Source: JAJYKC01 sp035545735 (GTDB lineage Bacteria > Acidobacteriota > Terriglobia > Bryobacterales > Bryobacteraceae). From it: a stretch of 64,000 nucleotides of DNA. Location: NCBI GenBank assembly GCA_035545735.1, contig DASZXS010000061.1, positions 60,332 to 124,331 on the forward strand, read 5' to 3'. Shown piece by piece: positions 25,282-34,754 of the stretch (its first letter is position 1; every line of letters starts with the position of its first letter). Under the pieces are notes generated by a model. The model was given only the letters and a program-made list of their open reading frames with translations. It made no database searches and was not told the DNA's origin. The position numbers were made by a program, and so were the translations under genes.

Positions 25282-25737
25282 TTATTCCGTCGCGGGCGGA
25301 CCGCCGGGTGCGCCCTGCCCGCGCTGGCCGCGTTGGGGGCGCATCGCGAGCATTTTCTTTTGTTGCGCCGGCGTGAGGATGCTGAAGAGTTGTTGCCGCG
25401 CCGAGGCTCGAATTCCTTCGAGTTGGCCCAACAGGGCGCCTTGCTGAGCGGCGAGCTCCGCAACCTGCTCCGCCGATTGGCCGCTCTGGATCGCCGCTTC
25501 CACTGCCTCGCGCTGCGTCCTCAGTTGCTGCATGATCGGCTTCGATGCCGCGCGCTCATTGGCCCGGATCGTCTTCATCTGAGCTTGCTGGGCATCCGTC
25601 ATATCCAGCGCAGTGGCGAGAAAATGGTTGCCCCCGCGGCCGAAATGCCCGGCGCCGGGCCCTTGGGCCAGCAAGCACACAGCCGAAAAAATGGTTGCCG
25701 CGGAAACCGCGAGAGTGGATCGGATGAAAGACTTCAT
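25282..25737 (-). CDS. Spy/CpxP-like LTXXQ periplasmic protein
   Basis: A 151-residue exported helical protein. ATG 25737 is chosen because AGGAG lies 8 nt upstream; ATG 25743 is only 2 nt from it. Signal peptide to about LLAQG, then helices rich in Gln/Ala with the paired LTxxQ-type motifs: LDMTDAQQAQMKTI and the C-terminal FSILTPAQQKKML. Members are ATP-independent chaperones (Spy), stress sensors (CpxP) or metal-response proteins. The role here is unknown; a two-component system is not nearby. A terminator follows. Confidence 0.85.
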   Translation of the reverse strand: MKSFIRSTLAVSAATIFSAVCLLAQGPGAGHFGRGGNHFLATALDMTDAQQAQMKTIRANERAASKPIMQQLRTQREAVEAAIQSGQSAEQVAELAAQQGALLGQLEGIRASARQQLFSILTPAQQKKMLAMRPQRGQRGQGAPGGPPATE

Positions 25738-25894
25738 GGACATGTCTCCTGCTATAAGTAACGCACGCACATCCACCATGGTGTCTTGTTTTAGGTAAAT
25801 CCAGCTTCAGTTTGGGTAAATCTCGGTAAAGGGGCGTCAGGGGCAAGCCGGGCGGAGCACCTTGTATGATAGTCCGAAGGCGTCAAACGGACTG

Positions 25895-27184
25895 ATGAGG
25901 GATGACTCTACGAACTTGGATCGCGAAGGACTCACCCGCCGCATCTTGCTGAAATCTCTCACTGCCGCCGGAGCCGCGGGGCTGCCGCAGGCCGAGGGTG
26001 CGCCACAATCCACCCTCTTCGAAGAAGACAACAGCTTGATCGGCGGCGTTGACTCGATGGGAGATGTGGGGTCGCTCTACGGGGAGATCGCCGCATTTGC
26101 GGGCCGGAATGCTTACCCGTTATCCTTCCTGAACGCCAGGTATAGAGACATTGCCGCTTATCAAAGGGAGGCGCGCGAGAAGATTTTTTCGCTCCTGCTC
26201 TACGACCCCGGGAAGTTCTCGCCGGCTCCGACTCTGGTGAAGCGCTGGGAGTATCCGAACTATATTCAAGAGAAAATAATATTCCATCCGACTCCCTGGT
26301 TCCCCACCACCGCCTATGTACTGATCCCCAAAAATAGACCCGGACGCAGACCCGCCATCGTCGATCTGCACTCTCACGGAGGGATGTTCGTCTACGGCAA
26401 GGAAAAGGTAATGCCGATGCCAGGCGGCGACCCTCCGGCGATCGTGAAATATCGCCAGGAAAACTATCAGGGACGCTCCACTTCTCTCGCGCTGTGCGAG
26501 CGCGGCTACGTCGTCGTTTCGATTGACGCGTTCTATTTTGGAGAGCGCCGGAGCATGCCGCCCGGCGCCCTCGCAAAGCTTGGGCCGGACCGTTCCAAAT
26601 ATAGCGTCGCGGATGTCGCCTATCTGAACAAACAGTGCTCAAACGGCGAAGAGGAGCTGGCCAAAACCCTATTTTGGGCCGGGACGACCTGGCAAGGCAT
26701 CGTCCATTGGGACGACATTCGCACGGTCGATTATTTATTGACGCGTCCCGAGGTAGATCGGGAACGGATCGGGTGTGTGGGGATCTCCCTGGGCGGTTAT
26801 CGCAGCGACTTTTTGTCCGCCCTCGATGAACGCATCCGGTGCTCCATTTCGGTGGGCTGGATGTCGGCGCTGCAGCCCTTGTTGAAGAACCGTGTAACCA
26901 CCCACAGCTTCCTGCATTTTCTCCCCGGGCTCACCCGTTTCATGGATTTGCCGGATCTGGCGGGTTGCGTAGCGCCTAAGCCTCTGATGGTGCAGCAATG
27001 CAGCCGGGATGGTCTCTACACGCTCGAAGGCATGCGGGAGTCGGTAGAGCGCATTTCCGCCATCTACCGGAAAGCCGGCGCGCCCGAAATGTTTCAAGGC
27101 AGATTTTACGACCAGCCGCACACCTTCAGCATCGCCATGCAGGAAGAAGCCTTCGAGTGGCTCGACCGGTGGCTGAAGCCCTAA
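25895..27184 (+). CDS. Alpha/beta hydrolase, acetyl-xylan-esterase/dienelactone-hydrolase-like
   Basis: A 429-residue protein from ATG 25895; TTG at 25862 would add 11 residues. An N-terminal TRRILLKSLTAAGAAGLPQA resembles a Tat-type signal with the RR motif followed by a short hydrophobic stretch. The hydrolase core begins near 110 (IIFHPTPWFPTTAYVLIPKN). It carries the nucleophile elbow GISLGGY and a C-terminal QPHTFS histidine; the acid is probably in the QQCSRDGLY segment. Likely hydrolyses an ester of a polymer or natural product; substrate unknown. DUF58 follows 45 nt downstream. Confidence 0.8.
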   Translation: MRDDSTNLDREGLTRRILLKSLTAAGAAGLPQAEGAPQSTLFEEDNSLIGGVDSMGDVGSLYGEIAAFAGRNAYPLSFLNARYRDIAAYQREAREKIFSLLLYDPGKFSPAPTLVKRWEYPNYIQEKIIFHPTPWFPTTAYVLIPKNRPGRRPAIVDLHSHGGMFVYGKEKVMPMPGGDPPAIVKYRQENYQGRSTSLALCERGYVVVSIDAFYFGERRSMPPGALAKLGPDRSKYSVADVAYLNKQCSNGEEELAKTLFWAGTTWQGIVHWDDIRTVDYLLTRPEVDRERIGCVGISLGGYRSDFLSALDERIRCSISVGWMSALQPLLKNRVTTHSFLHFLPGLTRFMDLPDLAGCVAPKPLMVQQCSRDGLYTLEGMRESVERISAIYRKAGAPEMFQGRFYDQPHTFSIAMQEEAFEWLDRWLKP

Positions 27185-27229
27185 TCCCCTCTCCTGCGCC
27201 GCGCACTGCCGCCGTGCGATCTTGAAGGC

Positions 27230-28333
27230 ATGAGCTTTGCTGGCGCATCCAGGCTCTGGCGCCGTTCGCTGGAGGCGCTGCGGGCGGCCATCCAGGCGGG
27301 TACGCGGCAGCAGATCACCCGCGCGGGGCTCATCTTCTCGATCACCTGCACTCTGGTTGGCTTCGCCGCGTTCGCCTCCGCCAACAATCTGCTTTTCCTC
27401 ATTCTTGCGGCCATGCTGAGCACTCTGCTGATCTCCGGCTTGGTGAGCCGCCTGACGCTCTCGGGCCTTGAGATCGAACTCGATTTGCCCGAATACATCA
27501 GCGCCGGCCGGCGCGTGGCGGGGCGCATTTCCATCCACAACGCGAAAGCATGGATGCCGTCTTTCTCGGTGCACGTGGCGTCGCAGGAGATTGGCTCATC
27601 CGGACACGGGCTTCTATCGCCCCTCTATTTTCCGGTGCTTCCAGGTGGACAGACTGTCGGCGCCACGGTCGAACTGCTCTTCCCGCGGCGCGGCTCCTAC
27701 CGGGACAGCAAGTTTCTCTTCTCCACGCGCTTTCCCTTCGGCTTTGCCGAGCGGAAGACGCCGGTCCATTTTCGTCACGACGTCATCGTCTACCCTTCGA
27801 TCGACGAGCCTCCTGGCGACGAAGCCCTGATGCTCTCTCTTTTCGGCGAACTGGAGGCGCGGAGACAAGGGCTCGGCCACGATTTTTATCGCGTCCGGCC
27901 CTACGAAGTCCTGGAGAGCGTCCGCCACGTCGATTGGAAGGCCACCGCGCATGTGCGAGACCTCCAGGTCCGCGAGTTCGCGCGCGAAGAAGACAAGATG
28001 GTGGAAATCTATCTCGACCTGGACGCCGGCCTGGAGCATTTGGAGTGGCTGGAGAGAGCCATCGCCTGCTGCGCCTTCCTTGTGTGGAGGCTGAGCGAAA
28101 CCGATGCCTCCTTCCGCTTTCGCACGGTGGATTTCGACTCTACCGTCCCGAACGACGGCGCGGTGCACCGGGTGTTGCGATATCTGGCTCTCACCGAAGG
28201 ACGTCCCGGAAAGCCGCTGCCGCTGCCCGACAATGCCAGCCATTACCGTGTGGTGTTCAGCCCGTCGCCGCAGCATCTTGCGAAAAGCGGCTGGAATCTG
28301 CACGACCCGCAAACCCACGTCGTTCCTATGTGA
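27230..28333 (+). CDS. DUF58-domain membrane protein
   Basis: A 367-residue protein with two N-terminal transmembrane helices (about 33-75, GLIFSITCTLVGFAAFASANNLLFLILAAM region), an Ig-like segment, and the conserved DUF58 block centred on RVRPYEVLESVRHVDWKATAHV followed by a von Willebrand A-like tail (VEIYLDLDAG). DUF58 proteins usually sit beside a MoxR AAA ATPase and transglutaminase, but neither partner is in this window, so this copy is isolated. Role is unknown. GAAGG lies just before the ATG. It ends 22 bp from the convergent permease 2 gene. Confidence 0.9.
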   Translation: MSFAGASRLWRRSLEALRAAIQAGTRQQITRAGLIFSITCTLVGFAAFASANNLLFLILAAMLSTLLISGLVSRLTLSGLEIELDLPEYISAGRRVAGRISIHNAKAWMPSFSVHVASQEIGSSGHGLLSPLYFPVLPGGQTVGATVELLFPRRGSYRDSKFLFSTRFPFGFAERKTPVHFRHDVIVYPSIDEPPGDEALMLSLFGELEARRQGLGHDFYRVRPYEVLESVRHVDWKATAHVRDLQVREFAREEDKMVEIYLDLDAGLEHLEWLERAIACCAFLVWRLSETDASFRFRTVDFDSTVPNDGAVHRVLRYLALTEGRPGKPLPLPDNASHYRVVFSPSPQHLAKSGWNLHDPQTHVVPM

Positions 28334-28355
28334 CAGACGCCCTTTGGCAGCGCCT

Positions 28356-31055
28356 CTATTCCTCCCGTAGCGCCATCATTGGATCCAGGCGGCTCGCGCG
28401 CCGGGCCGGGAGATAGGCCGCTCCGGCGGCCACCACGAGAAACACAGCCACGGCGAGAACCAGGTTCCCCGGATCGTTCGGCCGGATACCGTAGAGCAAA
28501 CCCGCCACCAGCTTCGACAGCAGCAGAACCAGCATCACACCCACCGCGATGCCGGCCACGACGTGCCCTAACGTTCCCCGCACCACCAACAACACCACGT
28601 TTCGCCGATGCGCCCCCAGAGCCATCCGAAGTCCGATCTCTCCGGTGCGCCGCGTCACCGAATAGGCGAGTACGCCATACAGACCCACCGACGTCAGCAG
28701 CAGCGCCAGTACCCCGAAGAACACCGACAGACTCGCCAGCAATCTCTCGCGCCCCAGCGAATCGTCCACCTGGTCCTGCATCGTCTTTACGACGCGAATC
28801 GGAACGCCCGGAGCGACGCCGCGCAAGGCATCGTGGAATGCGGGATAGATCCCGGCAACATTCCCCCGGATCTTCAACAGGATCGTCATGGACTGATTCC
28901 CCTGATCCGATTGCATGAAGGGAAAATACAGCGTCGGCGGCACCGCCTCCTGAAGATTCAGGTACTTGGCGTTTCCAACCACTCCGACGATACGGACCGG
29001 CTTCCCGTTGACTTCGACATGCGAGCCGAGCGCGTTCCCGCCCGGAAAGAACCGTCGCGCCGCCATGGAATTCAAAATCCCCACTTTGTCCGAGGACCCG
29101 TTGTCCGCGGCGCTGAATTCCCTGCCCGCGAGGACTGGCGTTTGCATCACCTCGAAATACCGCTCGCCAATCAAATTCATATAGGTGTCGGTCTGCTCCT
29201 GTGTGAGGTCCGGCCTTCCCGGAACTTTCACATACTGATCCCACCCGCCGTTGCTGAGCGGTGTGATCCAGACGGCGCTGGCGGCTTTCACGCCGGGGAT
29301 CGCCTGCGCGCGCTCCAGTAGTCTCTCGTAGAGCCGCGCCAGCGCGGCTCCCCGTTCAGGACGCTTGGCGGTGTCGACTGAAATGAGCATCACGTTATCG
29401 GGATTAAAGCCGGGATGGAGGGTCAGCAAATGCCACAAACTGCCGGCGAAGAGACCCGCGCCGGAAACCAGCAGCACAGAGAGCGCGGACTGAACGCTAA
29501 GGATCACTTTCCCGAGCCGGGTTCCCGCTCTGCCTGCTTGCAATCCGGCGGTCCGCTCCTTCAAGGCGGCGTTTACGCCGCCCCGCGTCGCTCGCAGAGC
29601 GGGCGCCAACCCGAAAATCAAGCCGCACAGGAGAGCCGCAGCCAGCGTGAATAACATCACGCGCCAGTCGGGATGCAGGTCGAGCTGGATTCCCGTCTCC
29701 TGCCCCGCGAGGCGTTGGGTGGAGGTGAGGAAAGAAACCAGCAGCCTCGCCGACCAGACGGCAAATGCCAGCCCCGCAGCGCCGCCAAGAACCGAGAGCA
29801 GGAGACTCTCGGTCAGCAACTGGCGGATCACACGTCCGCGCCCCGCGCCCATTGCCATTCGCACGGCGATCTCCCGCTGCCGCGCGGTGGCGCGAGCCAG
29901 CAGTAGATTGGCCATATTCGCGCACGCGATCAGCAGCACGATGCCGACCAGAATCATGAGGACGGCAAGGGGATTGTTAAACGTACCTCGAAGACTGGTC
30001 CATCCGTTGGCGCCGGAGCGCGCCTGGAAGCGCCATCCAAGATAGCGCTTTTGTCCGGCCGAGTCCCAGTCGGGCAGCGTATCGCGGAGCACTTGAGGCG
30101 ACAGCACCGCCAGCCGCGCATTGGCTTGTTGAAGCGATACGCCATCCTTTCTCCGTCCCATGACAATCAACCACCAGCAACTGCGGCTGGTAATGCATCC
30201 CGGCGAGTCAAGTCTCGCCGCTAGGGAAAGCGGCGCCCAGATTTGGGGGCGCATGCCTACATCCGCGCCGAAGAAGCCGCGCGGCATTACTCCGATGATG
30301 GTGAAGCGCACACCGTCCAACGTGATCCCCGCCCCTACGGCCGCCGGGCTACGTTGAAAATGAGCGCTCCAAAACGCGTCGCTGATCACTGCCACCGGAC
30401 CATCTTTGCCGCCCTCGGGCTGGTCATTTTCCGGCGTGAAGACCCGGCCGATCTGCGCCTGGACTCCGAGAGTGCGGAAATAGTCGCCGCTCGCGAGCGC
30501 GCCGTTCACATGCGTCATCTCCGAACCCGACAACATTTGAAACCAGTGATCCGACCAGGTGAAGGTTCCCGCCAAAAAGTCGTTCCGATCGCGGATCTGT
30601 TCAAAAATCGGATAGGTGAGATAGGTTTGGGCCTGCGGATCTCCCCGGTTCGCTTCGATCCGTATCAGGTTCTGCGACTCGGGCACCGGTAGAGGGCGCA
30701 GCAGAAGCACGTCCATCAGGCTGAAAATCGCCGTGTTCGCGCCGATGCCCAACGCCAGCGACAGCACGGCGACGGCGGCAAACGACCGGTTCCTGCTCAG
30801 TGTACGGGCCGCGTAGCGGAGATCCTGCGCGCATCCTTCCAGGAGACTGAATACCCGCAGATCGCGGCATTCCTCCTTCTTCTGTGACAACCCCTCCATC
30901 GAGCGTAGAGCGGCGGCGCGCGCCTCTTCCGCGCTCAGCCCTCTGTCCCGTTCCAGACCGATCCTCTGCTCCAGGTGATACTGCAGCTCGTCGTCGAGAT
31001 CGCGTTCCGCCTGCTTGCGTCGGAACAGGGCGCGTAGTTTTCGGAACAGCCGCAT
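28356..31055 (-). CDS. Acidobacterial duplicated orphan permease (FtsX/MacB-type) 2
   Basis: An 899-residue permease. Residues 1-65 are a cytosolic helical prefix (RKQAERDLDDELQYHLEQR) found in the PadR-linked members. Two MacB-core/FtsX halves follow (first at about 80-420, second about 480-899, ending PARRASRLDPMMALREE). No ATP-binding cassette gene is nearby, so how it is energised or whether it transports is unknown. It starts 4 nt after the PadR 1 stop and is plainly co-transcribed with it. Confidence 0.94.
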   Translation of the reverse strand: MRLFRKLRALFRRKQAERDLDDELQYHLEQRIGLERDRGLSAEEARAAALRSMEGLSQKKEECRDLRVFSLLEGCAQDLRYAARTLSRNRSFAAVAVLSLALGIGANTAIFSLMDVLLLRPLPVPESQNLIRIEANRGDPQAQTYLTYPIFEQIRDRNDFLAGTFTWSDHWFQMLSGSEMTHVNGALASGDYFRTLGVQAQIGRVFTPENDQPEGGKDGPVAVISDAFWSAHFQRSPAAVGAGITLDGVRFTIIGVMPRGFFGADVGMRPQIWAPLSLAARLDSPGCITSRSCWWLIVMGRRKDGVSLQQANARLAVLSPQVLRDTLPDWDSAGQKRYLGWRFQARSGANGWTSLRGTFNNPLAVLMILVGIVLLIACANMANLLLARATARQREIAVRMAMGAGRGRVIRQLLTESLLLSVLGGAAGLAFAVWSARLLVSFLTSTQRLAGQETGIQLDLHPDWRVMLFTLAAALLCGLIFGLAPALRATRGGVNAALKERTAGLQAGRAGTRLGKVILSVQSALSVLLVSGAGLFAGSLWHLLTLHPGFNPDNVMLISVDTAKRPERGAALARLYERLLERAQAIPGVKAASAVWITPLSNGGWDQYVKVPGRPDLTQEQTDTYMNLIGERYFEVMQTPVLAGREFSAADNGSSDKVGILNSMAARRFFPGGNALGSHVEVNGKPVRIVGVVGNAKYLNLQEAVPPTLYFPFMQSDQGNQSMTILLKIRGNVAGIYPAFHDALRGVAPGVPIRVVKTMQDQVDDSLGRERLLASLSVFFGVLALLLTSVGLYGVLAYSVTRRTGEIGLRMALGAHRRNVVLLVVRGTLGHVVAGIAVGVMLVLLLSKLVAGLLYGIRPNDPGNLVLAVAVFLVVAAGAAYLPARRASRLDPMMALREE

Positions 31056-31059
31056 GGCG

Positions 31060-31395
31060 TCAAATCTCCTCCAGCCGGATGACGTGTGAGATGGCGCCGG
31101 AGAGCCGCTCCCAATCCTTCGCGTCGCGCGCCAGCCGCTGCTTGCCGGAGCGCGTCAACGTGTAGAACTTGGCGCGGCGCTTGTTATCGGTGGTCCTCCA
31201 TTCGGCTTTTACCAGGCCATCCAACTCCAGTTTGTGGAGAGCCGGGTAAAGCGAACCGTCGCTGACTCGCAGAATTTCGCCCGAAACCTGCTGCAAACGC
31301 TGGCTAATGGACCAGCCATTCTGAGGCTCCAGCGCGACGATCTTCAGAATCAGAAGATCCAGAGTTCCCTGAACCAAAGTCGTAGGCTTGCTCAT
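31060..31395 (-). CDS. PadR-family transcriptional regulator 1
   Basis: A 111-residue winged-helix regulator of the acidobacterial PadR type (QGTLDLLILKIVALEPQNGWSISQRLQQVSGEILRVSDGSLYPALHKLELDGLVKAEW). A basic wing (NKRRAKFYTLTRSGKQRL) and a C-terminal dimerisation helix follow. Probably represses the permease 2 operon and itself: perfect inverted repeat CTCGGT-T-ACCGAG covers the predicted transcription start and a half-site covers the -35. The effector is unknown. Confidence 0.95.
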   Translation of the reverse strand: MSKPTTLVQGTLDLLILKIVALEPQNGWSISQRLQQVSGEILRVSDGSLYPALHKLELDGLVKAEWRTTDNKRRAKFYTLTRSGKQRLARDAKDWERLSGAISHVIRLEEI

Positions 31396-31404
31396 TCTTT
31401 ATCC

Positions 31405-31450
31405 CTCGGTTACCGAGATCAGCATACACAAAACTCCCCTCGGTAATCAA
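31405..31450 (-). promoter_or_regulatory. PadR 1 promoter with inverted-repeat operator
   Basis: Minus strand -35 TTGATT (31445-31450), 18-bp spacer, -10 TATGCT (31421-31426), predicted +1 near 31414. Palindrome CTCGGT-T-ACCGAG (31405-31417) lies on the start site, and a second half-site CTCGGTAA (31439-31446) overlaps the -35. Confidence 0.65.
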
Positions 31451-31472
31451 GTGGAATGTGCGAAAGGCCTGG

Positions 31473-33338
31473 TCAGTACGTCAGGCCATAGCCCAGCGGG
31501 AACAGGGTCTGGTAGCCGGCGCTATCCCGATTTAGCGTCTTCGACGCCGCCAGCGGCCAGGTGAAGGAGAGCTTCCCGCGCGGCGCGGCCTTTCCAAAGA
31601 GCACATCGGCCACGCCCGCGCCTTCGCTACCGGGAAGCCAGGCGGCGACCCAGGCGGGAGCTTCGTCGAGAATGGCGTCAATAAACATCGGGCGTCCGGA
31701 AACGATCACAACCACCATCGGAATGCCGGCGCGCTTCATATTGCGGATCGCGGCCAGGTCTGCATCGTCGAGCGCAAGATTCTCCGTATCGCCGAACATT
31801 TCCGCGTAGGGCCTTTCGCCCACCACTACGATCCCGGTGGTGGCTCCTTCCGCCCCGGTTCCGTCGCTTGTATACGTCACTTTGGTGTTCTTCCCCACGG
31901 CGTCTTCGATGCCATGGAGGATCGTTGTGCCTTTGAGCTTGCCCCCCCATTTCGTGGAGCGTCCGCCGCCCTGCCAGGTCACTGTCCAACCACCGCATTG
32001 AATACCCAGATCATCCGCGCTTTTCCCCGCGACGTGAATGCGCGCCACATCCGGGGACAGCGGCAGCATGTGGCGATCGTTTTTCAGCACCACCAGGGAC
32101 TCGCGAACCGCCTGCCGTGCAAGGCTGCGATGAGCCGCCGATCCGAACGACGCCTGCAGCCTCCGGTCCGCCAGAAACGAGCGGCCCGAATCCAGCAGAC
32201 CCATCGCGGCTTTCACGCGCAGGATGCGCAGCACAGCGTCGTCAATTCGCGATTGAGGAACCGTGCCATCCTTGACCAATTCCTTGAGCGTTTCGAAGAA
32301 CCGGGCATAGTGCTCCGGCGTCATCACCATGTCCATTCCGGCGTTGACGGATTCGGCTACCTGATGCCGGTAATCGCCCGGCAATTCGTCGATGGCGTTG
32401 TAATCGGAAATCAGGAATCCCTGAAATCCCATTTCCTCTTTCAGGATTCCCGTCAACAGACGGTGGTTGCCGGAATCCTTGATTCCATTCCAACTGCTGT
32501 AGGACGGCATGATGGAGGCGACTCCGGCGCGAATGGCGCTGGCGTACCCGGGCAGGTGGACGCGTTTTAGAACCGCTTCATCGGAGCGGAGGTCTCCATG
32601 GTCGAGCGGAACCCGCACGCCATTGCGATACGCCGTTCCCGTCCCCCATTCCGTGCCTCCGTCGCCGGCGAAATGCTTGGCGCAGGCGAGCACCGCCAGC
32701 GGATTATCCAATCCGCCTTGCTGCAGCCCGCGCACCGCCGCTCCTCCCAGTTCTTTCACGATCTCCGGCGATTCACTGAAACCTTCGTAGGTGCGCCCCC
32801 AGCGAATGTCCCTTGGCGCCGCGACACACGGCGCAAAGGCCCAGTTGATGCCGGTGGCGCGGACTTCCAACGCCGTAATCTTCCCGATGCGCTCCACTAA
32901 CGCGGCGTCGCGGGTGCAGCCCAAGCCGATGTTGTGGGGAAATATGGTCGCGCCGACAACGTTATTGTTTCCGTGAACGGCGTCGATTCCGTAGAGCAGC
33001 GGAATGCGCAGGCGGGTCTTCAGAGCCCGCGACTGGAAACGATCGTAGAGCGTGGTCCAGGATTGGAGATCGTTGCCGGAGGCCGGATCTGAATCGCCCC
33101 CGCTCAGCACCGACCCCAGGTGATACTTCTCGACGTCATCGATGTCCTTGATGAACATTTGATCGCCCTGCGTCATCTGGCCGATTTTTTCATCGAGCGT
33201 CATGCGGGCAAGCAAGGCCCTGGCCTGCCGGTCGTAATGTGACAGCGGAACTGGGAGCGCGCTCCTCTTTTGGGGCACGGCGGGAAGCGCAGCACAGAGA
33301 ACCACGCCTCCGAGCAGAATGGATCGGAACCCGGTCAT
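31473..33338 (-). CDS. Glycoside hydrolase family 3 beta-glucosidase
   Basis: A 621-residue exported GH3 enzyme (signal peptide 1-22) that removes terminal beta-glucosyl residues from oligo- or polysaccharides. The TIM-barrel domain has MTLDEKIGQM, the KHFAGDGGTEWG substrate loop and nucleophile Asp in LISDYNAID (near 312). The alpha/beta-sandwich domain carries the acid/base Glu in VVGERPYAE (near 508), the barley ExoI arrangement. There is no fibronectin-III domain, consistent with the length. TAAAGT ends 8 nt before the ATG, so it may have its own leaderless promoter although the methyltransferase gene ends only 21 nt upstream. Confidence 0.95.
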   Translation of the reverse strand: MTGFRSILLGGVVLCAALPAVPQKRSALPVPLSHYDRQARALLARMTLDEKIGQMTQGDQMFIKDIDDVEKYHLGSVLSGGDSDPASGNDLQSWTTLYDRFQSRALKTRLRIPLLYGIDAVHGNNNVVGATIFPHNIGLGCTRDAALVERIGKITALEVRATGINWAFAPCVAAPRDIRWGRTYEGFSESPEIVKELGGAAVRGLQQGGLDNPLAVLACAKHFAGDGGTEWGTGTAYRNGVRVPLDHGDLRSDEAVLKRVHLPGYASAIRAGVASIMPSYSSWNGIKDSGNHRLLTGILKEEMGFQGFLISDYNAIDELPGDYRHQVAESVNAGMDMVMTPEHYARFFETLKELVKDGTVPQSRIDDAVLRILRVKAAMGLLDSGRSFLADRRLQASFGSAAHRSLARQAVRESLVVLKNDRHMLPLSPDVARIHVAGKSADDLGIQCGGWTVTWQGGGRSTKWGGKLKGTTILHGIEDAVGKNTKVTYTSDGTGAEGATTGIVVVGERPYAEMFGDTENLALDDADLAAIRNMKRAGIPMVVVIVSGRPMFIDAILDEAPAWVAAWLPGSEGAGVADVLFGKAAPRGKLSFTWPLAASKTLNRDSAGYQTLFPLGYGLTY

Positions 33339-33346
33339 GGCCTTTT

Positions 33347-33352
33347 ACTTTA
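33347..33352 (-). promoter_or_regulatory. -10-like hexamer TAAAGT before the GH3 gene
   Basis: TAAAGT is followed by eight bases and the ATG; predicted +1 at 33340, two bases before the start codon. It overlaps the end of the upstream gene region, so it could be fortuitous. Confidence 0.3.
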
Positions 33353-33359
33353 TCGTGGT

Positions 33360-34754
33360 TTACGGTTTGCGCCCGAAGATGACGTAGTCCATCCCGCCAA
33401 AGAATTTGTCCCGGAAGGCATCCGGCAGCAAAGCAACTTCGGGGATTGTTTCCACCGCTGGCGAAAGACGCTCCACTTCTATCGCCGTAAATCCCACCTC
33501 TTCGAGGTAGAACGCCATCAGCGCCGGGGGCACGGGATGGCGGTGAGTGGGATCTATGTAGAAGTGCGTCGCGAAAATCGCCAGGCACTCGGGATTCGGC
33601 GTTTCGATGGCGATGATGCCGCCGCGCCGCAGTTTTACGAACGCGGCTTGGATCATTTCCGGAACGCGCGGACGAGGCAGATGTTCCACCACCTGCATGC
33701 AGGCAAGCGCGCCGAGAGATTCGGCTGGCAGCCCGTTCAGATGCTCGAAGAGGTCGGCCTGCTCCACGGAGAGGCCGCGGGCGCGGCAGATGGCGGCCAG
33801 TTCGGCGCTAAGCTCAATCCCGCGCGCCGGGATTCCGGCATGCTTCAGGGTTTCGAGCAATTCGCCGCGGCCGCAGCCGATATCCAGGACGTCCGTGCAG
33901 GCCGCGAAGCGCTGAGCGTAGATGGCTTGCTGCCTCCGTACATAGTCGTCCGATCCGCGGAAGCGATCGGAAAAACGAAGCCAATCGACATGGCTCCAAT
34001 CGGGAGCAGACGGGGGAGGGGCGCTCGAAGCAGCGGCCGCCGGGGTGCTCACCGCAGCGGGAGGCGGCTGCATGGATACCCTCTGCCGCAACACGCGCAG
34101 CTCGGCATGAATGACGGCATCCAGGTCCGCGCGCACCTGCGCGAGATCCTTCCAAAGCTTCTGCTGAATTTCGACTGCCGTCCTGCCGAGCTCATTTTGA
34201 AATCCCTCATGCTGAGACTTCACCAACTCGCGGAACAGGGCGTCGCGCTCGTTCATGCCCGCCTCCAGAATTCCGACGCGATGCTGGAAGGCGGTTTGAA
34301 TCTCGGACAGGTTGCGAAGGTAGGTTATCTCCTTTGCCGCTATCTGTTCCTCCCAACCCCTGCGCCATTCGGAGAGCTGGGTTTGAAGGTCCATTTCGCC
34401 GGCCGCGCCGACCCGGACGAGAGCGCGGTTCGTTTCAGCAAGCGCATCGAAGGTCGCCTGCACGCAGCGCATTACCGCGCGGTTGAACTCGACCTGTTCG
34501 CGAACATGCCAGTCCAGGGCGCGCGACACTAGCCGTTTTACTGATTGGACGAGGGAATTCATCCACCCGCCGGGCCTGGGGTTCACCGTCCCGATGGCGG
34601 CGACCTTACCTTCGGCGGCATCCCGGGCATGCAGCAGCGGGGACAAATCGGGAAGAAACGCGCCGGACGGCGTTTGGCCGTTCGGATAGCGGGCGCGCAC
34701 ACGCGTCCGGATTTCTTCGACCATCGCCGTTAACTGGTCAGCGTTTGGATCCAT
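33360..34754 (-). CDS. Methyltransferase with N-terminal coiled coil
   Basis: A 464-residue protein from ATG 34754; GTG 34796 has no ribosome binding site and would overlap queF further. Residues 1-250 are mostly helical with predicted coiled coil (EEIRTRVRARY, then long Glu/Gln/Arg-rich helices). An Ala/Pro-rich linker leads to a C-terminal class I methyltransferase: VLDIGCGRGELLETL, GIELS, then QVVEHLPRP and HRHPVPPALMAFYLEEVGF. This layout resembles O-antigen chain-length-terminating methyltransferases, but no polysaccharide cluster is here. It overlaps queF by 17 bp and is third in that operon. Confidence 0.82.
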   Translation of the reverse strand: MDPNADQLTAMVEEIRTRVRARYPNGQTPSGAFLPDLSPLLHARDAAEGKVAAIGTVNPRPGGWMNSLVQSVKRLVSRALDWHVREQVEFNRAVMRCVQATFDALAETNRALVRVGAAGEMDLQTQLSEWRRGWEEQIAAKEITYLRNLSEIQTAFQHRVGILEAGMNERDALFRELVKSQHEGFQNELGRTAVEIQQKLWKDLAQVRADLDAVIHAELRVLRQRVSMQPPPAAVSTPAAAASSAPPPSAPDWSHVDWLRFSDRFRGSDDYVRRQQAIYAQRFAACTDVLDIGCGRGELLETLKHAGIPARGIELSAELAAICRARGLSVEQADLFEHLNGLPAESLGALACMQVVEHLPRPRVPEMIQAAFVKLRRGGIIAIETPNPECLAIFATHFYIDPTHRHPVPPALMAFYLEEVGFTAIEVERLSPAVETIPEVALLPDAFRDKFFGGMDYVIFGRKP

